Assembly (NCBI RefSeq): GCF_040907265.1
Contig: NZ_JBFOHP010000002.1
Span: 6,386,001-6,450,000, forward strand
DNA: 64,000 nt
DNA from: Streptomyces sclerotialus
Lineage (GTDB): Bacteria; Actinomycetota; Actinomycetes; Streptomycetales; Streptomycetaceae
Direction: 5' to 3'
Below the pieces are notes generated by a model. It was not told the origin of the DNA. It saw only the letters and a program-made list of their open reading frames with translations, and did no database searches. Both the position numbers and the translations under genes were made by a program. Numbering within the stretch: position 1 is the first letter of the stretch; every line of letters starts with the position of its first letter. Shown one piece after another: positions 37,979-45,962 of this stretch.

Positions 37979-38788
37979 TCAGCCGATGTGGTACGGATCC
38001 CCGTACACCTTCCAGTCCAGCGGCGGGTCGAGGTTCAGGTTCCCCTTGGTGAGGAAGACCCGCTGCGCGGTGTCCACCCGGCTCGTGTCGCTGTGCGCCT
38101 CCTCCTGCTTCATCGCCCACACGCGCGCGTCCAGGAAGGCGCTCAGGTACGTCTTCTCGTCCCCGCCCTGGGCCGGCGGCTCGGCCTTCGCCAGGGCCTT
38201 CTTCCGTATGCTGCCGAAGCTGGTGGCGTCGTTCCCGCCGCCGTGCATCACGATGGCGTCGTAGTACGCGAACTGCCCCAGCACGCCGACCCCGTCGGCC
38301 TTCCCCTGCTTCACCGCCGGGTCGAAGTACACCCGGTCCCGCTCGTCGTTCTGCGCCTTCCGGAACGCCGGGTCCTTGGCGGCGGTCCTCCAGTCCTTGG
38401 TGAAGCCCGGGTCCAGCCCCTCGTGCGAATCGCTGCCGTCCACCTCCCGCAGCGCGGGCAGGTACTTCGCGAGCACGTTCCCCGGCTTCCGCTGGGTGTA
38501 CAGCTCCACCAGCTCCAGCATGTCGTGCGTACCGGAGCAGAACCCGATGATCCCGCCGGTGTACCCGCGGCCGTCCCCGATGTCCTCGATGTACCCGTAC
38601 TGCGCCTTCCAGTCCAGCGAGGAGTTCTCCGCGCTGGACACCAGCTGCATGGCGATCTCCTTCTTCGCCGGATCGTCGAGCCCGGCCGGCGCGGCGTGTG
38701 CCGCCGCGGGCGCGGTGAGGAGGGCGATACCGAGGACGGCACCGGCGGCCGTCCTGCCGGTCACCGCGGCTTTCGATCGGGTGCGCAT
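37979..38788 (-). CDS. csnA: secreted chitosanase, glycoside hydrolase family 46
   Basis: This is a 269-residue secreted enzyme that cuts chitosan. The signal peptide (about 1-33) has an arginine-rich start, a hydrophobic core and an AAAHA-type cleavage site. The catalytic acids are E54 in SSAENSSLDW and D72 in EDIGDGRGYTGG, spaced as in the Streptomyces N174 enzyme. ATG 38788 follows GGAGG. A palindrome like the CsnR operator lies 50 bp upstream. It is functionally unrelated to the surrounding purine genes. Confidence 0.93.
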   Translation of the reverse strand: MRTRSKAAVTGRTAAGAVLGIALLTAPAAAHAAPAGLDDPAKKEIAMQLVSSAENSSLDWKAQYGYIEDIGDGRGYTGGIIGFCSGTHDMLELVELYTQRKPGNVLAKYLPALREVDGSDSHEGLDPGFTKDWRTAAKDPAFRKAQNDERDRVYFDPAVKQGKADGVGVLGQFAYYDAIVMHGGGNDATSFGSIRKKALAKAEPPAQGGDEKTYLSAFLDARVWAMKQEEAHSDTSRVDTAQRVFLTKGNLNLDPPLDWKVYGDPYHIG

Positions 38789-38837
38789 GGTGGATCGCCT
38801 CCAGACAGGAGAGTTCCGTGGGGGGTTCCCCAATCGT

Positions 38838-38852
38838 TAGGAAGCTTTCCTA
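38838..38852 (-). promoter_or_regulatory. CsnR-type operator of the chitosanase gene
   Basis: TAGGAA-GCT-TTCCTA is a perfect inverted repeat 50 bp before the chitosanase start. It resembles the GGAAAGCTTTCC-type box bound by the ROK-family repressor CsnR in Streptomyces. Confidence 0.7.
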
Positions 38853-38910
38853 CCAGACCCGCGAGTTGACGTATACCCGTCAGGACGCGGGGAGTTGGGC
38901 GCGACGCGAA

Positions 38911-38939
38911 CGCCCCCGCCGCGGGGTGCGGCGGGGGCG
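38911..38939 (-). terminator. terminator of malate synthase
   Basis: CGCCCCCGCCGC and GCGGCGGGGGCG form a perfect 12-bp stem with a GGGGT loop, 19 bp beyond the malate synthase stop. Confidence 0.8.
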
Positions 38940-38957
38940 CTCGGTGTACGTGGCGCG

Positions 38958-40577
38958 TCAGCGCAGCTGGTCGTACGCCGGGAGGGTGAGGAAGGCGGCG
39001 TAGTCGGTGTCGAGGGAGACCTGGAGGAGGAGGTCGTGGGCCTGCTGCCACTTGCCGGCGGCGAAGGCCTCCTCGCCGATCTCCTTGCGGATGGCGGCGA
39101 GTTCCTCCGCGGCGACCTCGCGGGCGAGGTCGGCGGTGGCCTTCTTGCCGTTCTCGAACTCCACGCCCGCGTTGATCCACTGCCAGATCTGGGAGCGGGA
39201 GATCTCGGCGGTGGCCGCGTCCTCCATGAGGTTGAAGATGGCCACGGCGCCGAGGCCGCGCAGCCACGCCTCGATGTAACGGATGCCGACCTGGACGGCG
39301 TTGACGAGCCCGTCGTAGGTGGGCTTCGCGTCGAGCGAGTCGATGGCGATCAGGTCGGCGGCCTTGACGTCGACGTCCTCGCGCAGGCGGTCCTTCTGGT
39401 TCGGCTTCTCGCCGAGGACCTTGTCGAAGGACTCCATCGCGATCGGGACGAGGTCGGGGTGGGCCACCCAGGAGCCGTCGAAGCCGTCGCCGGCCTCGCG
39501 GTCCTTGTCGGCGCGGACCTTCTCGAACGCGACCTTGTTGACCTCGGCGTCGCGCCGGGACGGGATGAAGGCCGCCATGCCGCCGATCGCGTGCGCGCCG
39601 CGCTTGTGGCAGGTGCGGACGAGGAGTTCGGTGTACGCGCGCATGAACGGCGCGGTCATCGTCACCGCGTTGCGGTCCGGGAGGACGAACTTGGCGCCGC
39701 CGTCACGGAAGTTCTTGACGATGGAGAAGAGGTAGTCCCAGCGGCCGGCGTTCAGGCCGGAGGCGTGGTCGCGGAGCTCGTAGAGGATCTCCTCCATCTC
39801 GTACGCCGCGGTGATCGTCTCGATGAGGACGGTGGCGCGGATGGTGCCCTGCGGGACGCCGACGTAGTCCTGGGCGAAGACGAAGATCTCGTTCCAGAGG
39901 CGGGCCTCCAGGTGCGACTCGGTCTTCGGCAGGTAGAAGTACGGGCCCTTGCCGAGGTCGAGCAGGCGCTTGGCGTTGTGGAAGAAGTACAGGCCGAAGT
40001 CGACGAGGGCGCCCGGGACGGCCTTGCCGTCGAGCTGGAGGTGGCGCTCGTCGAGGTGCCAGCCGCGGGGGCGCATCACGACGGTCGCGAGCTCCTCGGC
40101 GGGCTTCAGCGCGTACGACTTGCCGCTGCGCGCGTCGGTGAAGTCGATCCGGCGCTCATAGGCGTCGATCAGGTTGAGCTGGCCGAGGACGACGTTCTCC
40201 CAGGTGGGGGCGGAGGCGTCCTCGAAGTCGGCGAGCCAGACCTTCGCGCCCGAGTTGAGCGCGTTGATGGTCATCTTGCGGTCGGTGGGACCGGTGATCT
40301 CCACGCGGCGGTCGTTGAGGGCCGCGGGGGCCTCGGCGACCTTCCAGGAGTCGTCCGCGCGGATGTGCGCGGTCTCGGGGAGGAAGTCCAGCGTGCTGGT
40401 CCGGGCGATCTCCGCACGGCGCTCGTCGCGCCGGGCGAGGAGTTCGTCGCGGCGCGGGGTGAACCGGCGGTGCAGCTCAGCCACAAAGGCCAGGGCGGCC
40501 TCGGTGAGGACCTCGTCCTGGCGCTCCAGGGGCTCGGCGTCGACGATGGCCAGCGGGGACGGCGCTGGTGCGGACAT
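38958..40577 (-). CDS. aceB: malate synthase A
   Basis: This 539-residue enzyme condenses glyoxylate with acetyl-CoA to malate, giving purine-derived glyoxylate an exit into the TCA cycle. Typical AceB segments are [27 protein letters not shown] (active-site arginine), [35 protein letters not shown], and [18 protein letters not shown]. The start is ATG 40577. Upstream on the minus strand TTGAAC-N17-TACTCT forms a promoter, overlapped by an AllR-type palindrome. Placement near AllR and allantoinase fits the allantoin-linked malate synthase of Streptomyces. Confidence 0.95.
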   Translation of the reverse strand: MSAPAPSPLAIVDAEPLERQDEVLTEAALAFVAELHRRFTPRRDELLARRDERRAEIARTSTLDFLPETAHIRADDSWKVAEAPAALNDRRVEITGPTDRKMTINALNSGAKVWLADFEDASAPTWENVVLGQLNLIDAYERRIDFTDARSGKSYALKPAEELATVVMRPRGWHLDERHLQLDGKAVPGALVDFGLYFFHNAKRLLDLGKGPYFYLPKTESHLEARLWNEIFVFAQDYVGVPQGTIRATVLIETITAAYEMEEILYELRDHASGLNAGRWDYLFSIVKNFRDGGAKFVLPDRNAVTMTAPFMRAYTELLVRTCHKRGAHAIGGMAAFIPSRRDAEVNKVAFEKVRADKDREAGDGFDGSWVAHPDLVPIAMESFDKVLGEKPNQKDRLREDVDVKAADLIAIDSLDAKPTYDGLVNAVQVGIRYIEAWLRGLGAVAIFNLMEDAATAEISRSQIWQWINAGVEFENGKKATADLAREVAAEELAAIRKEIGEEAFAAGKWQQAHDLLLQVSLDTDYAAFLTLPAYDQLR

Positions 40578-40728
40578 GGGCTGTCACTCCAATTCAGCGG
40601 CGGTGCCTGACGGCCGCCGGGTCGCCCTGGCGGCACTGGGTGCCGAGGGCTCCGAGATACGGTCGCGGGCGCCGTCTGGGGTTCAGGGCGCTTCTGACCA
40701 GTGGAGAGTAGTTTCCTTATAGCGGAAG

Positions 40729-40745
40729 TTCAATGGTTTGTTGAC
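40729..40745 (-). promoter_or_regulatory. AllR-type operator at the malate synthase promoter
   Basis: The minus strand reads GTCAAC-AAACC-ATTGAA. The right arm merges with the -35 TTGAAC, and TACTCT lies 17 bp further on. Each arm differs by one base from the ideal TTCAAC/GTTGAA. Confidence 0.7.
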
Positions 40746-40813
40746 GTCGAGATTCTTTTGATCGACAGATGAGGTGATCGAATGGCGCTGAGTGCCATCG
40801 CGGTCACGCTCCA

Positions 40814-41491
40814 TCACTGTCCGGCCCCCCGTCCAGAAGCGTCGAGCCGGGGCAGGTCGGCCGGGGTGTCGATGTCGTACGGCTCGGCCACGTCGGCGCA
40901 CTCCACGAGCGTGAGGGCTCCGGCGTGCGCCGCGAGATAGTCCCGGGCGCCCCGGTCGCCCGCCGCGCCCGCCGCCACCGCCGCCCAGCGCTCCGCGCCG
41001 AACAGCACGGGATGCCCGCGCCGTCCCTCGTACGCGGCCGCCGCCAGGTCCGCGCCCGCCTCGTACGCCGCCACCAGCCGGGCCACCGCGGCGGACCCGA
41101 TGCCCGGCTGATCGACCAGCGAGACCACCACGGCGCCCGCGCCCGTACCGGCCAGCGCGGCGAGCCCGGCACGGAGGGACGTGCCCATGCCCGCCGCCCA
41201 GTCCGGGTTCTCGGTGACGGCGTACGCGGACAGCTCGGCCCGCTCGCGGACGGTGCCCGCCGCCGCGCCCAGCACGATGTGCACCGGCCCGCAGCCGCCC
41301 TCCCGCAGCACCCGCGCGGCGTTCTCGACCAGCGGCCGGCCGCGGAAGTCCAGCAGCGCCTTCGGGCGCCCGCCCAGCCGCCGTCCGCCGCCGGCCGCGA
41401 GCAGCAGTCCGGCGACGGGCGGCCGCCCGGCGGCCGGGTGCGGAGGGAGCGGGGGAGTGGTGGGGTGCGCGTCGGCGCCGGAGCTCGTCAT
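40814..41491 (-). CDS. MocA-like molybdenum cofactor cytidylyltransferase / nucleotidyltransferase
   Basis: This 225-residue NTP-transferase-fold protein has LLLAAGGGRRLGGRPKALLDFRG in the nucleotide loop (about 29-51), NPDWAAGMGTSLRAGL, and VSLVDQPGIG with the metal aspartate. It resembles MocA, which makes the cytosine-dinucleotide form of molybdopterin, and MobA-like proteins near molybdenum hydroxylases. It may mature xanthine dehydrogenase, although bacterial XDH often uses other cofactor forms. ATG 41491 lacks a clear ribosome site. The upstream extension is not family-like. Confidence 0.75.
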   Translation of the reverse strand: MTSSGADAHPTTPPLPPHPAAGRPPVAGLLLAAGGGRRLGGRPKALLDFRGRPLVENAARVLREGGCGPVHIVLGAAAGTVRERAELSAYAVTENPDWAAGMGTSLRAGLAALAGTGAGAVVVSLVDQPGIGSAAVARLVAAYEAGADLAAAAYEGRRGHPVLFGAERWAAVAAGAAGDRGARDYLAAHAGALTLVECADVAEPYDIDTPADLPRLDASGRGAGQ

Positions 41492-41843
41492 GGGGACTGG
41501 CTTACCGCATCCCGGCGCATTGCGGCACGCGGTGGTGCGCGTACTCGTAGAGCGCCGGGCGCACCACGGGCGCGCACCGAAAGTCAAGTGATATCCGGAG
41601 CAGCGACGATTCTGCGACAGATTTGCCCATGAGTACGAGGCGAACGGCGCCGGTCACGGTCGCGGCGCTCCCGGCCGCGGGGGCGCGAGGACGGGGCCCG
41701 GCAGCCGTCGGGCCGGTCGGGCGTCATCTCGTGGCCGTCCGGAGGTCCAACTGAATTTCGCTCTCCGTATGGCGCGAATAGCGCACCGTGGCGTTAACTG
41801 ATCCGCGGCTTCCCGATGGAGCGGGGCCGGGTGAGGGGGCGAT
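41492..41843. other. 350-bp gap, no convincing gene
   Basis: Only a 41-codon open frame from ATG 41629, with no ribosome site, is present. It starts MSTRRTAPVTV and is rich in A, G and R, so it is probably not coding. No clear promoter or palindrome was seen. Confidence 0.4.
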
Positions 41844-42212
41844 GTGGTGCGGTGCGAACCAACGGCCGTGGAGGGTGCCGTCGTTGTGGAGCAGTGGCAG
41901 AGGCAGAGGCCGAGGCCGAGGCAGGAGACCGGGGTCGAGGACGATCCGCGCGTCGAAGCGCTGCGCGTCGCCGTCGCCCGGCTCCGCCGTGAACTGGCCG
42001 CTTACCCGGCGGAGCTGCCCGACCGGGGCGTCGCCGAGGACGAGCTGGCCGCGCTGGACGCGATGGTGACCGGCGGCACGCCGGAAGTGCCACGGCTGCG
42101 CCGCTCACTGCTGCTGATCGCGGGGGCCGTGGGGTCGGTCAGTGCGCTGTCGCCGACGCTCACCGAGGTACGCAAGGTCATCGACCTCTTCGGCGATCTG
42201 CCACGGGGCTGA
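41844..42212 (+). CDS. conserved actinomycete protein of unknown function (DUF5955-like)
   Basis: This is a product of up to 122 residues with DPRVEALRVAVARLRRELA, AEDELAALDAMVTGG and PRLRRSLLLIAGAVGSVSAL. I associate this pattern with a small Streptomyces family (DUF5955). It is helical, with a hydrophobic patch near the C-terminus. GTG 41844 follows GAGGGGG; an internal GTG at 41886 is an alternative, and a low-complexity GAGGC(A/C) stretch lies between. The function is unknown. Confidence 0.6.
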   Translation: MVRCEPTAVEGAVVVEQWQRQRPRPRQETGVEDDPRVEALRVAVARLRRELAAYPAELPDRGVAEDELAALDAMVTGGTPEVPRLRRSLLLIAGAVGSVSALSPTLTEVRKVIDLFGDLPRG

Positions 42213-42224
42213 GGGGGATAGCCC

Positions 42225-42267
42225 ACGAAGCGGGGCGCGGGGCGACGAGCCCCGCGCCCCGCTTCGT
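42225..42267. terminator. two-way terminator
   Basis: A 19-bp perfect stem (42225-42243 with 42249-42267) with a GACGA loop lies between the DUF5955-like gene (+) and the IclR regulator (-). Confidence 0.88.
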
Positions 42268-42291
42268 ACGTCCGCGGTGTGCGGCTGCCCG

Positions 42292-43092
42292 CTATGCCGG
42301 GTTCTGGTTCGCCAGTGCCACCGACAGCTCGCGGGCGACCTCCTGGAGGACCGGCACGATCTTGTCCGTGGCGGCCTCGGTGACCCGGCCGGTCGGGCCG
42401 GAGATCGAGATGGCCGCGGCGGTGGGCGAGTCCGGGACCGGCACGGCGATGCAGCGCACGCCGATCTCCTGCTCGTTGTCGTCCACGGCGAAGCCCTGCC
42501 CGCGCACCTCTTCGAGGGCGTGCAGGAAGGCGTCCGGCTCGGTGATGGTCTTCTCGGTCGCGGCCGGCATGCCCGTCCGCCCGAGCAGCGCGCGGACCTC
42601 CTCCGGCGCGTGGCCCGCCAGCAGCGCCTTGCCCACGCCCGTGGTGTGCGGCAGCACCCGGCGGCCGACCTCGGTGAACATGCGTACCGCGTGCCGGGAC
42701 GGGACCTGGGCGACGTACACGATCTCGTCGCCGTCCAGCAGCGCCATGTTCGCCGTCTCGCCGGTCTCCTCGACCAGGCGGGCCAGGTACGGGCGGGCCC
42801 AGGTGCCCAGCAGCCGCGAGGCGCTCTCGCCGAGGCGGATCAGGCGGGGGCCGAGCGCGTACCGGCGGTTGGGCTGCTGGCGGACGTATCCGCAGGCCAC
42901 CAGCGTGCGCATCAGGCGGTGGATGGTGGGCAGCGGCAGCCCGCTGCTGGCCGACAGCTCGCTGAGGCCGACCTCGCCGCCGGCATCTGCCATCCGTTCC
43001 AGCAGGTCGAAGGCGCGCTCGAGGGACTGGACGCCCCCGCTCGCGGCTGCGGGCTTGGCTGCGTCGGAAGTGCTGGCGCTGGACGGCGGCAC
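42292..43092 (-). CDS. allR: IclR-family regulator, AllR-like
   Basis: This 266-residue IclR-type regulator has a winged HTH (about 20-80) with VGLSELSASSGLPLPTIHRLM, and an effector domain (about 90-260) with TGVGKALLAGHAPEEV, DNEQEIGVRCIAVPV and AISISGPTGR. Lying between malate synthase and the racemase/allantoinase genes, it matches the known S. coelicolor AllR, which represses allantoin genes and is released by allantoin-pathway metabolites. The TTCAAC-N5-GTTGAA sites in this window are its likely operators. The GTG start follows GAAAGGAA. ACTGT-N7-ACAGT at 43194-43210 lies in its own upstream region. Confidence 0.85.
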   Translation of the reverse strand: MPPSSASTSDAAKPAAASGGVQSLERAFDLLERMADAGGEVGLSELSASSGLPLPTIHRLMRTLVACGYVRQQPNRRYALGPRLIRLGESASRLLGTWARPYLARLVEETGETANMALLDGDEIVYVAQVPSRHAVRMFTEVGRRVLPHTTGVGKALLAGHAPEEVRALLGRTGMPAATEKTITEPDAFLHALEEVRGQGFAVDDNEQEIGVRCIAVPVPDSPTAAAISISGPTGRVTEAATDKIVPVLQEVARELSVALANQNPA

Positions 43093-43279
43093 GTCGCGTT
43101 CCTTTCGGATCAGGTGGTGTCGGGCCCGGCGCGTGCAGAGGGAGAGTTCCGCGTCCGACCGGGAGCAGCCTACCGTTCCCCTCCTGTCGACACACTGTCT
43201 ATCGCACAGTCGTTCCCGCCGGTCAGCCCCCGTTTGGCGGCTGACCGGGGGTGCGACCTGGGTTACTCGTCAGGATCCC

Positions 43280-43308
43280 TTGACGGTCCTAGTGGGCGAA
43301 GCTACGTT
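43280..43308 (+). promoter_or_regulatory. promoter of the racemase gene
   Basis: TTGACG (43280-43285), a 17-bp spacer and TACGTT (43303-43308) form a good housekeeping promoter, giving a leader of about 140 bp. The remaining 360-bp gap back to allR shows no gene. Confidence 0.65.
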
Positions 43309-43453
43309 CTGCAACTCGAAAGCTACCGCCCATTCTGTGGAATCCTCCAATTCACCGAAGCGCCGGGCTTCCCGCTGCCGTCGCCCCTCCCGGGCCGGCA
43401 CCAAGACCCCGTACCGCTTCCCGCGTTCGGAGCCTCCGGCTTCCTGGAGTGTC

Positions 43454-44239
43454 ATGCGCATTCTTGTCATGAACCCGAATACCACGGCTTCCATGACCGC
43501 ATCGATCCGCACCACCGCCACCGCCGTCGCGTCCCCCGGCACCGAGATCATCGCCACCGAGCCGCTCTGGGGCCCGGAGTCGATCGAGGGCCACTTCGAG
43601 GGCTACCTCAGCGCGGCGGCCGTACTGGACCGCCTCACCACCCTGGACACCCCCTTCGACGCCCTGGTCATGGCCGGGTTCGGGGAGCCGGGCCGGGAAG
43701 GCGCCCAGGAACTGCTGGACGTGCCCGTCCTGGACATCACCGAGAGCGCCGCCCAGATGGCCATGATGCTCGGCCACTCCTACGGCGTCGTCACCACCCT
43801 GGACCGCGCCGTGCCGCAGATCCGCGACCGGCTGCTGACCGCGGGCCTGCTGCAGCGCTGCGCCGGCGTCCGCGGCACCGGCCTGGGCGTACTGGAGCTG
43901 GAGGAGGACCCGGAGCGGACCGCCCGGATCATCGTCGAGACGGCCCGCGAGGCCGTACGGGACGGTGCCGAGGTGATCTGCCTGGGCTGCGGCGGGATGG
44001 CCGGGCTCCAGGAGCGGGTCTCGGGCGAGCTGGGCGTACCGGTCGTCGACGGCGTCGCGGCCGCCGTGAAGTTCGCCGAGGCGGTGGCCGGGCTGGGGCT
44101 CGCCACCAGCGCCGTACGGAGTTTCGCCGCACCGCGTCCGAAGCGCATCGGCTCCTGGCCGCTCAGTACGCATCTGTCCCTTTCGGTCGTTCCGTCCGCG
44201 CGTAACGCAGATTTTTCCGCGGAGACATCAGGCATCTGA
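43454..44239 (+). CDS. hydantoin/allantoin racemase-like protein (Asp/Glu racemase family)
   Basis: This 261-residue Asp/Glu/hydantoin racemase-fold protein starts MRILVMNPNTTASMT and ends in a short tail. The second catalytic cysteine is present (C179 in ICLGCGGM). The first is replaced: the loop usually reading ACFGDPG is AGFGEPG, with G75 in its place. One-base racemisation of allantoin is therefore uncertain; the protein may be a one-sided isomerase or have another activity. Upstream of the NCS1 permease and allantoinase, a role in presenting the right allantoin isomer is plausible. Confidence 0.75.
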   Translation: MRILVMNPNTTASMTASIRTTATAVASPGTEIIATEPLWGPESIEGHFEGYLSAAAVLDRLTTLDTPFDALVMAGFGEPGREGAQELLDVPVLDITESAAQMAMMLGHSYGVVTTLDRAVPQIRDRLLTAGLLQRCAGVRGTGLGVLELEEDPERTARIIVETAREAVRDGAEVICLGCGGMAGLQERVSGELGVPVVDGVAAAVKFAEAVAGLGLATSAVRSFAAPRPKRIGSWPLSTHLSLSVVPSARNADFSAETSGI

Positions 44240-44284
44240 CATCTGAGCTGTAGCTCTGTCTCTAGACATCAGGCATCTGATGTC
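44223..44284. promoter_or_regulatory. 17-bp direct repeat and palindrome before the NCS1 permease
   Basis: AGACATCAGGCATCTGA occurs at 44223-44239 (covering the last codons of the racemase) and again at 44264-44280, 41 bp apart. The second copy extends into a perfect palindrome GACATCAG-GCAT-CTGATGTC (44265-44284). The 41-bp spacing, about four helix turns, suggests a paired operator. It is unlike the AllR-type sites. Confidence 0.65.
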
Positions 44285-44317
44285 TGCAGTATCTGGGTCC
44301 CACCCCGGGAGGCTCAT

Positions 44318-45841
44318 GTGGCATCACCACCCCCGCAGCCGGACCCCCGCCTCTTCAACGAGGACCTGGCCCCGGCCCCGGAGCGCAAGTGGGGCACGTA
44401 CAGCGTCTTCGCGCTGTGGATGTCCGACACCCACGCGATCAGCAACTACGCCTTCGCGTCCAGTCTCTTCGTGCTCGGCCTGCCGGCCTGGGAGGTCTTC
44501 CTCGCGCTGCTGGCCGGCATCACGATCGTGTACTGGCTGATGAACCGCATGGGGCACGCGGGCCACCGCACCGGCGTCCCGTACCCCGTGCTCGCACGGG
44601 CGAGCTGGGGCGTGTACGGCGCGAACATCCCCGCGCTCCTCCGGGCCGTGATGGCCGTCGCCTGGTACGGCATCCAGACCTGGCTCGCCTCCACGGCGGT
44701 GGTGCTGCTCGCGATCCAGGTGGCGCCGGGCCTCGCCGCGTACCACCACAACTCGTTCCTGGGCCTGTCCACGCTGGGCTGGGCCTCGTTCATGCTCATG
44801 TGGGGGCTCCAGGCGGTCCTGCTGACCCGCGGCATGGAGTTCATCCGCAAGGTCCAGGACTACGCGACCGGGCCGGTGGTCTGGCTCGTCGTCCTCGCGC
44901 TCGCCGTCTACCTGCTGGTCGAGGCCGGCGGCGACATCTCGCTCACCCGCAGCCTGACCGGCCTGAGCGGCGCGGAGCAGGCGCGCGAGAGCCTGATCGC
45001 GGTCAGCCTCACGGTCGCCACCTTCCTCACGCTCGTCCTGAACTACGCCGACTTCGCGCGGTTCACGCCCGACCACCGTTCCTACCGGCGCGGCAACCTC
45101 ATCGGCCTGCCGGTGAACTTCACCGCCTTCGCGGTGGTCGCCGTCCTCGTCACGGCGGGCACGATCTCGGTGTTCGGCGAGGCGATCTATGACCCGGTGA
45201 AGGTGATCGAGAAGATCGACAACCCGGTCGTGACGGTGATCGGCGCCCTCTCCTTCATCGTGGCCACGATCGGCATCAACGTCGTCGCCAACTTCGTCTC
45301 GCCCGCGTACGACTTCGCCAACCTCGCGCCCAAGTACCTGAACTTCAAGCGCGGCGGGCTGATCACGGCGGTCCTCGCGGTCGTGGTGCTGCCGTGGAAG
45401 CTGTACTCCTCGGCGCTGGTGATCCAGTACTTCCTGGGCGGCCTCGGCGCGTTCCTCGGGCCGCTGGTGGCGATCCTGCTGGTGGACTACTACCTCATCC
45501 GCCGCGGCCGGATCGACGTGGACGCGCTGTTCGCGGCCGACGCGGCGGGCGCGTACCACTACCGCAAGGGCTACAACCCCAAGGCGGTCCTCGCCTTCGT
45601 GCCGTCCGCCGCGGTCTCCGCCGTGCTCGCGCTGGTGCCCGCCTTCGGTGCCGTCGCGCCGTTCTCCTGGGTGTTCGGCATGGGCGTGGCCGGAGCGCTG
45701 TACTACGCGGTGTCCCGGAACGGCCGGGTGGTCGGCGGCGCGATCCCGGACTCGATCATCCCCTCGCAGGTCAGGGAGGTATCGGCCACTCCGGCGCCCG
45801 CGGCGGACGAGGTGCGGGTGGCGGCCGCCGAGGGCTCCTGA
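44318..45841 (+). CDS. NCS1 permease (allantoin/hydantoin/nucleobase)
   Basis: This 507-residue transporter of the NCS1 family (COG1953) has about 12 membrane helices. The family start is NEDLAPAPERKWGTYSVFALWMSD, followed by GHRTGVPYPVLARASWGVYG in helix 3 and DYYLIRRGRIDVDALF near the C-terminus. GTG 44318 follows GGGAGG. It lies between the racemase and allantoinase, so allantoin or hydantoin uptake is the best guess; uracil or cytosine remain possible. Confidence 0.85.
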   Translation: MASPPPQPDPRLFNEDLAPAPERKWGTYSVFALWMSDTHAISNYAFASSLFVLGLPAWEVFLALLAGITIVYWLMNRMGHAGHRTGVPYPVLARASWGVYGANIPALLRAVMAVAWYGIQTWLASTAVVLLAIQVAPGLAAYHHNSFLGLSTLGWASFMLMWGLQAVLLTRGMEFIRKVQDYATGPVVWLVVLALAVYLLVEAGGDISLTRSLTGLSGAEQARESLIAVSLTVATFLTLVLNYADFARFTPDHRSYRRGNLIGLPVNFTAFAVVAVLVTAGTISVFGEAIYDPVKVIEKIDNPVVTVIGALSFIVATIGINVVANFVSPAYDFANLAPKYLNFKRGGLITAVLAVVVLPWKLYSSALVIQYFLGGLGAFLGPLVAILLVDYYLIRRGRIDVDALFAADAAGAYHYRKGYNPKAVLAFVPSAAVSAVLALVPAFGAVAPFSWVFGMGVAGALYYAVSRNGRVVGGAIPDSIIPSQVREVSATPAPAADEVRVAAAEGS

Positions 45842-45847
45842 GGGGTC

Positions 45848-45894
45848 TTGACGGGCCGCCGCCCGAAGTGAAGACTCTTCAACAGTTCGTTGAA
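45848..45894 (+). promoter_or_regulatory. allantoinase promoter with perfect AllR-type operator
   Basis: TTGACG (45848-45853), a 17-bp spacer and AAGACT (45871-45876) are followed directly by TTCAAC-AGTTC-GTTGAA (45878-45894). This is the only one of the four sites with perfect 6-bp arms. Confidence 0.8.
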
Positions 45895-45962
45895 TTCCGC
45901 AGTGCGGAAGATCCCGTCACTGCATGCACCACGAGGAACACGTACACGAGGAAGGGGACCGG

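Noticed and set aside
41629..41754. 41-codon frame upstream of the DUF5955-like gene
   Set aside because: No ribosome site, and composition typical of random high-GC frames.
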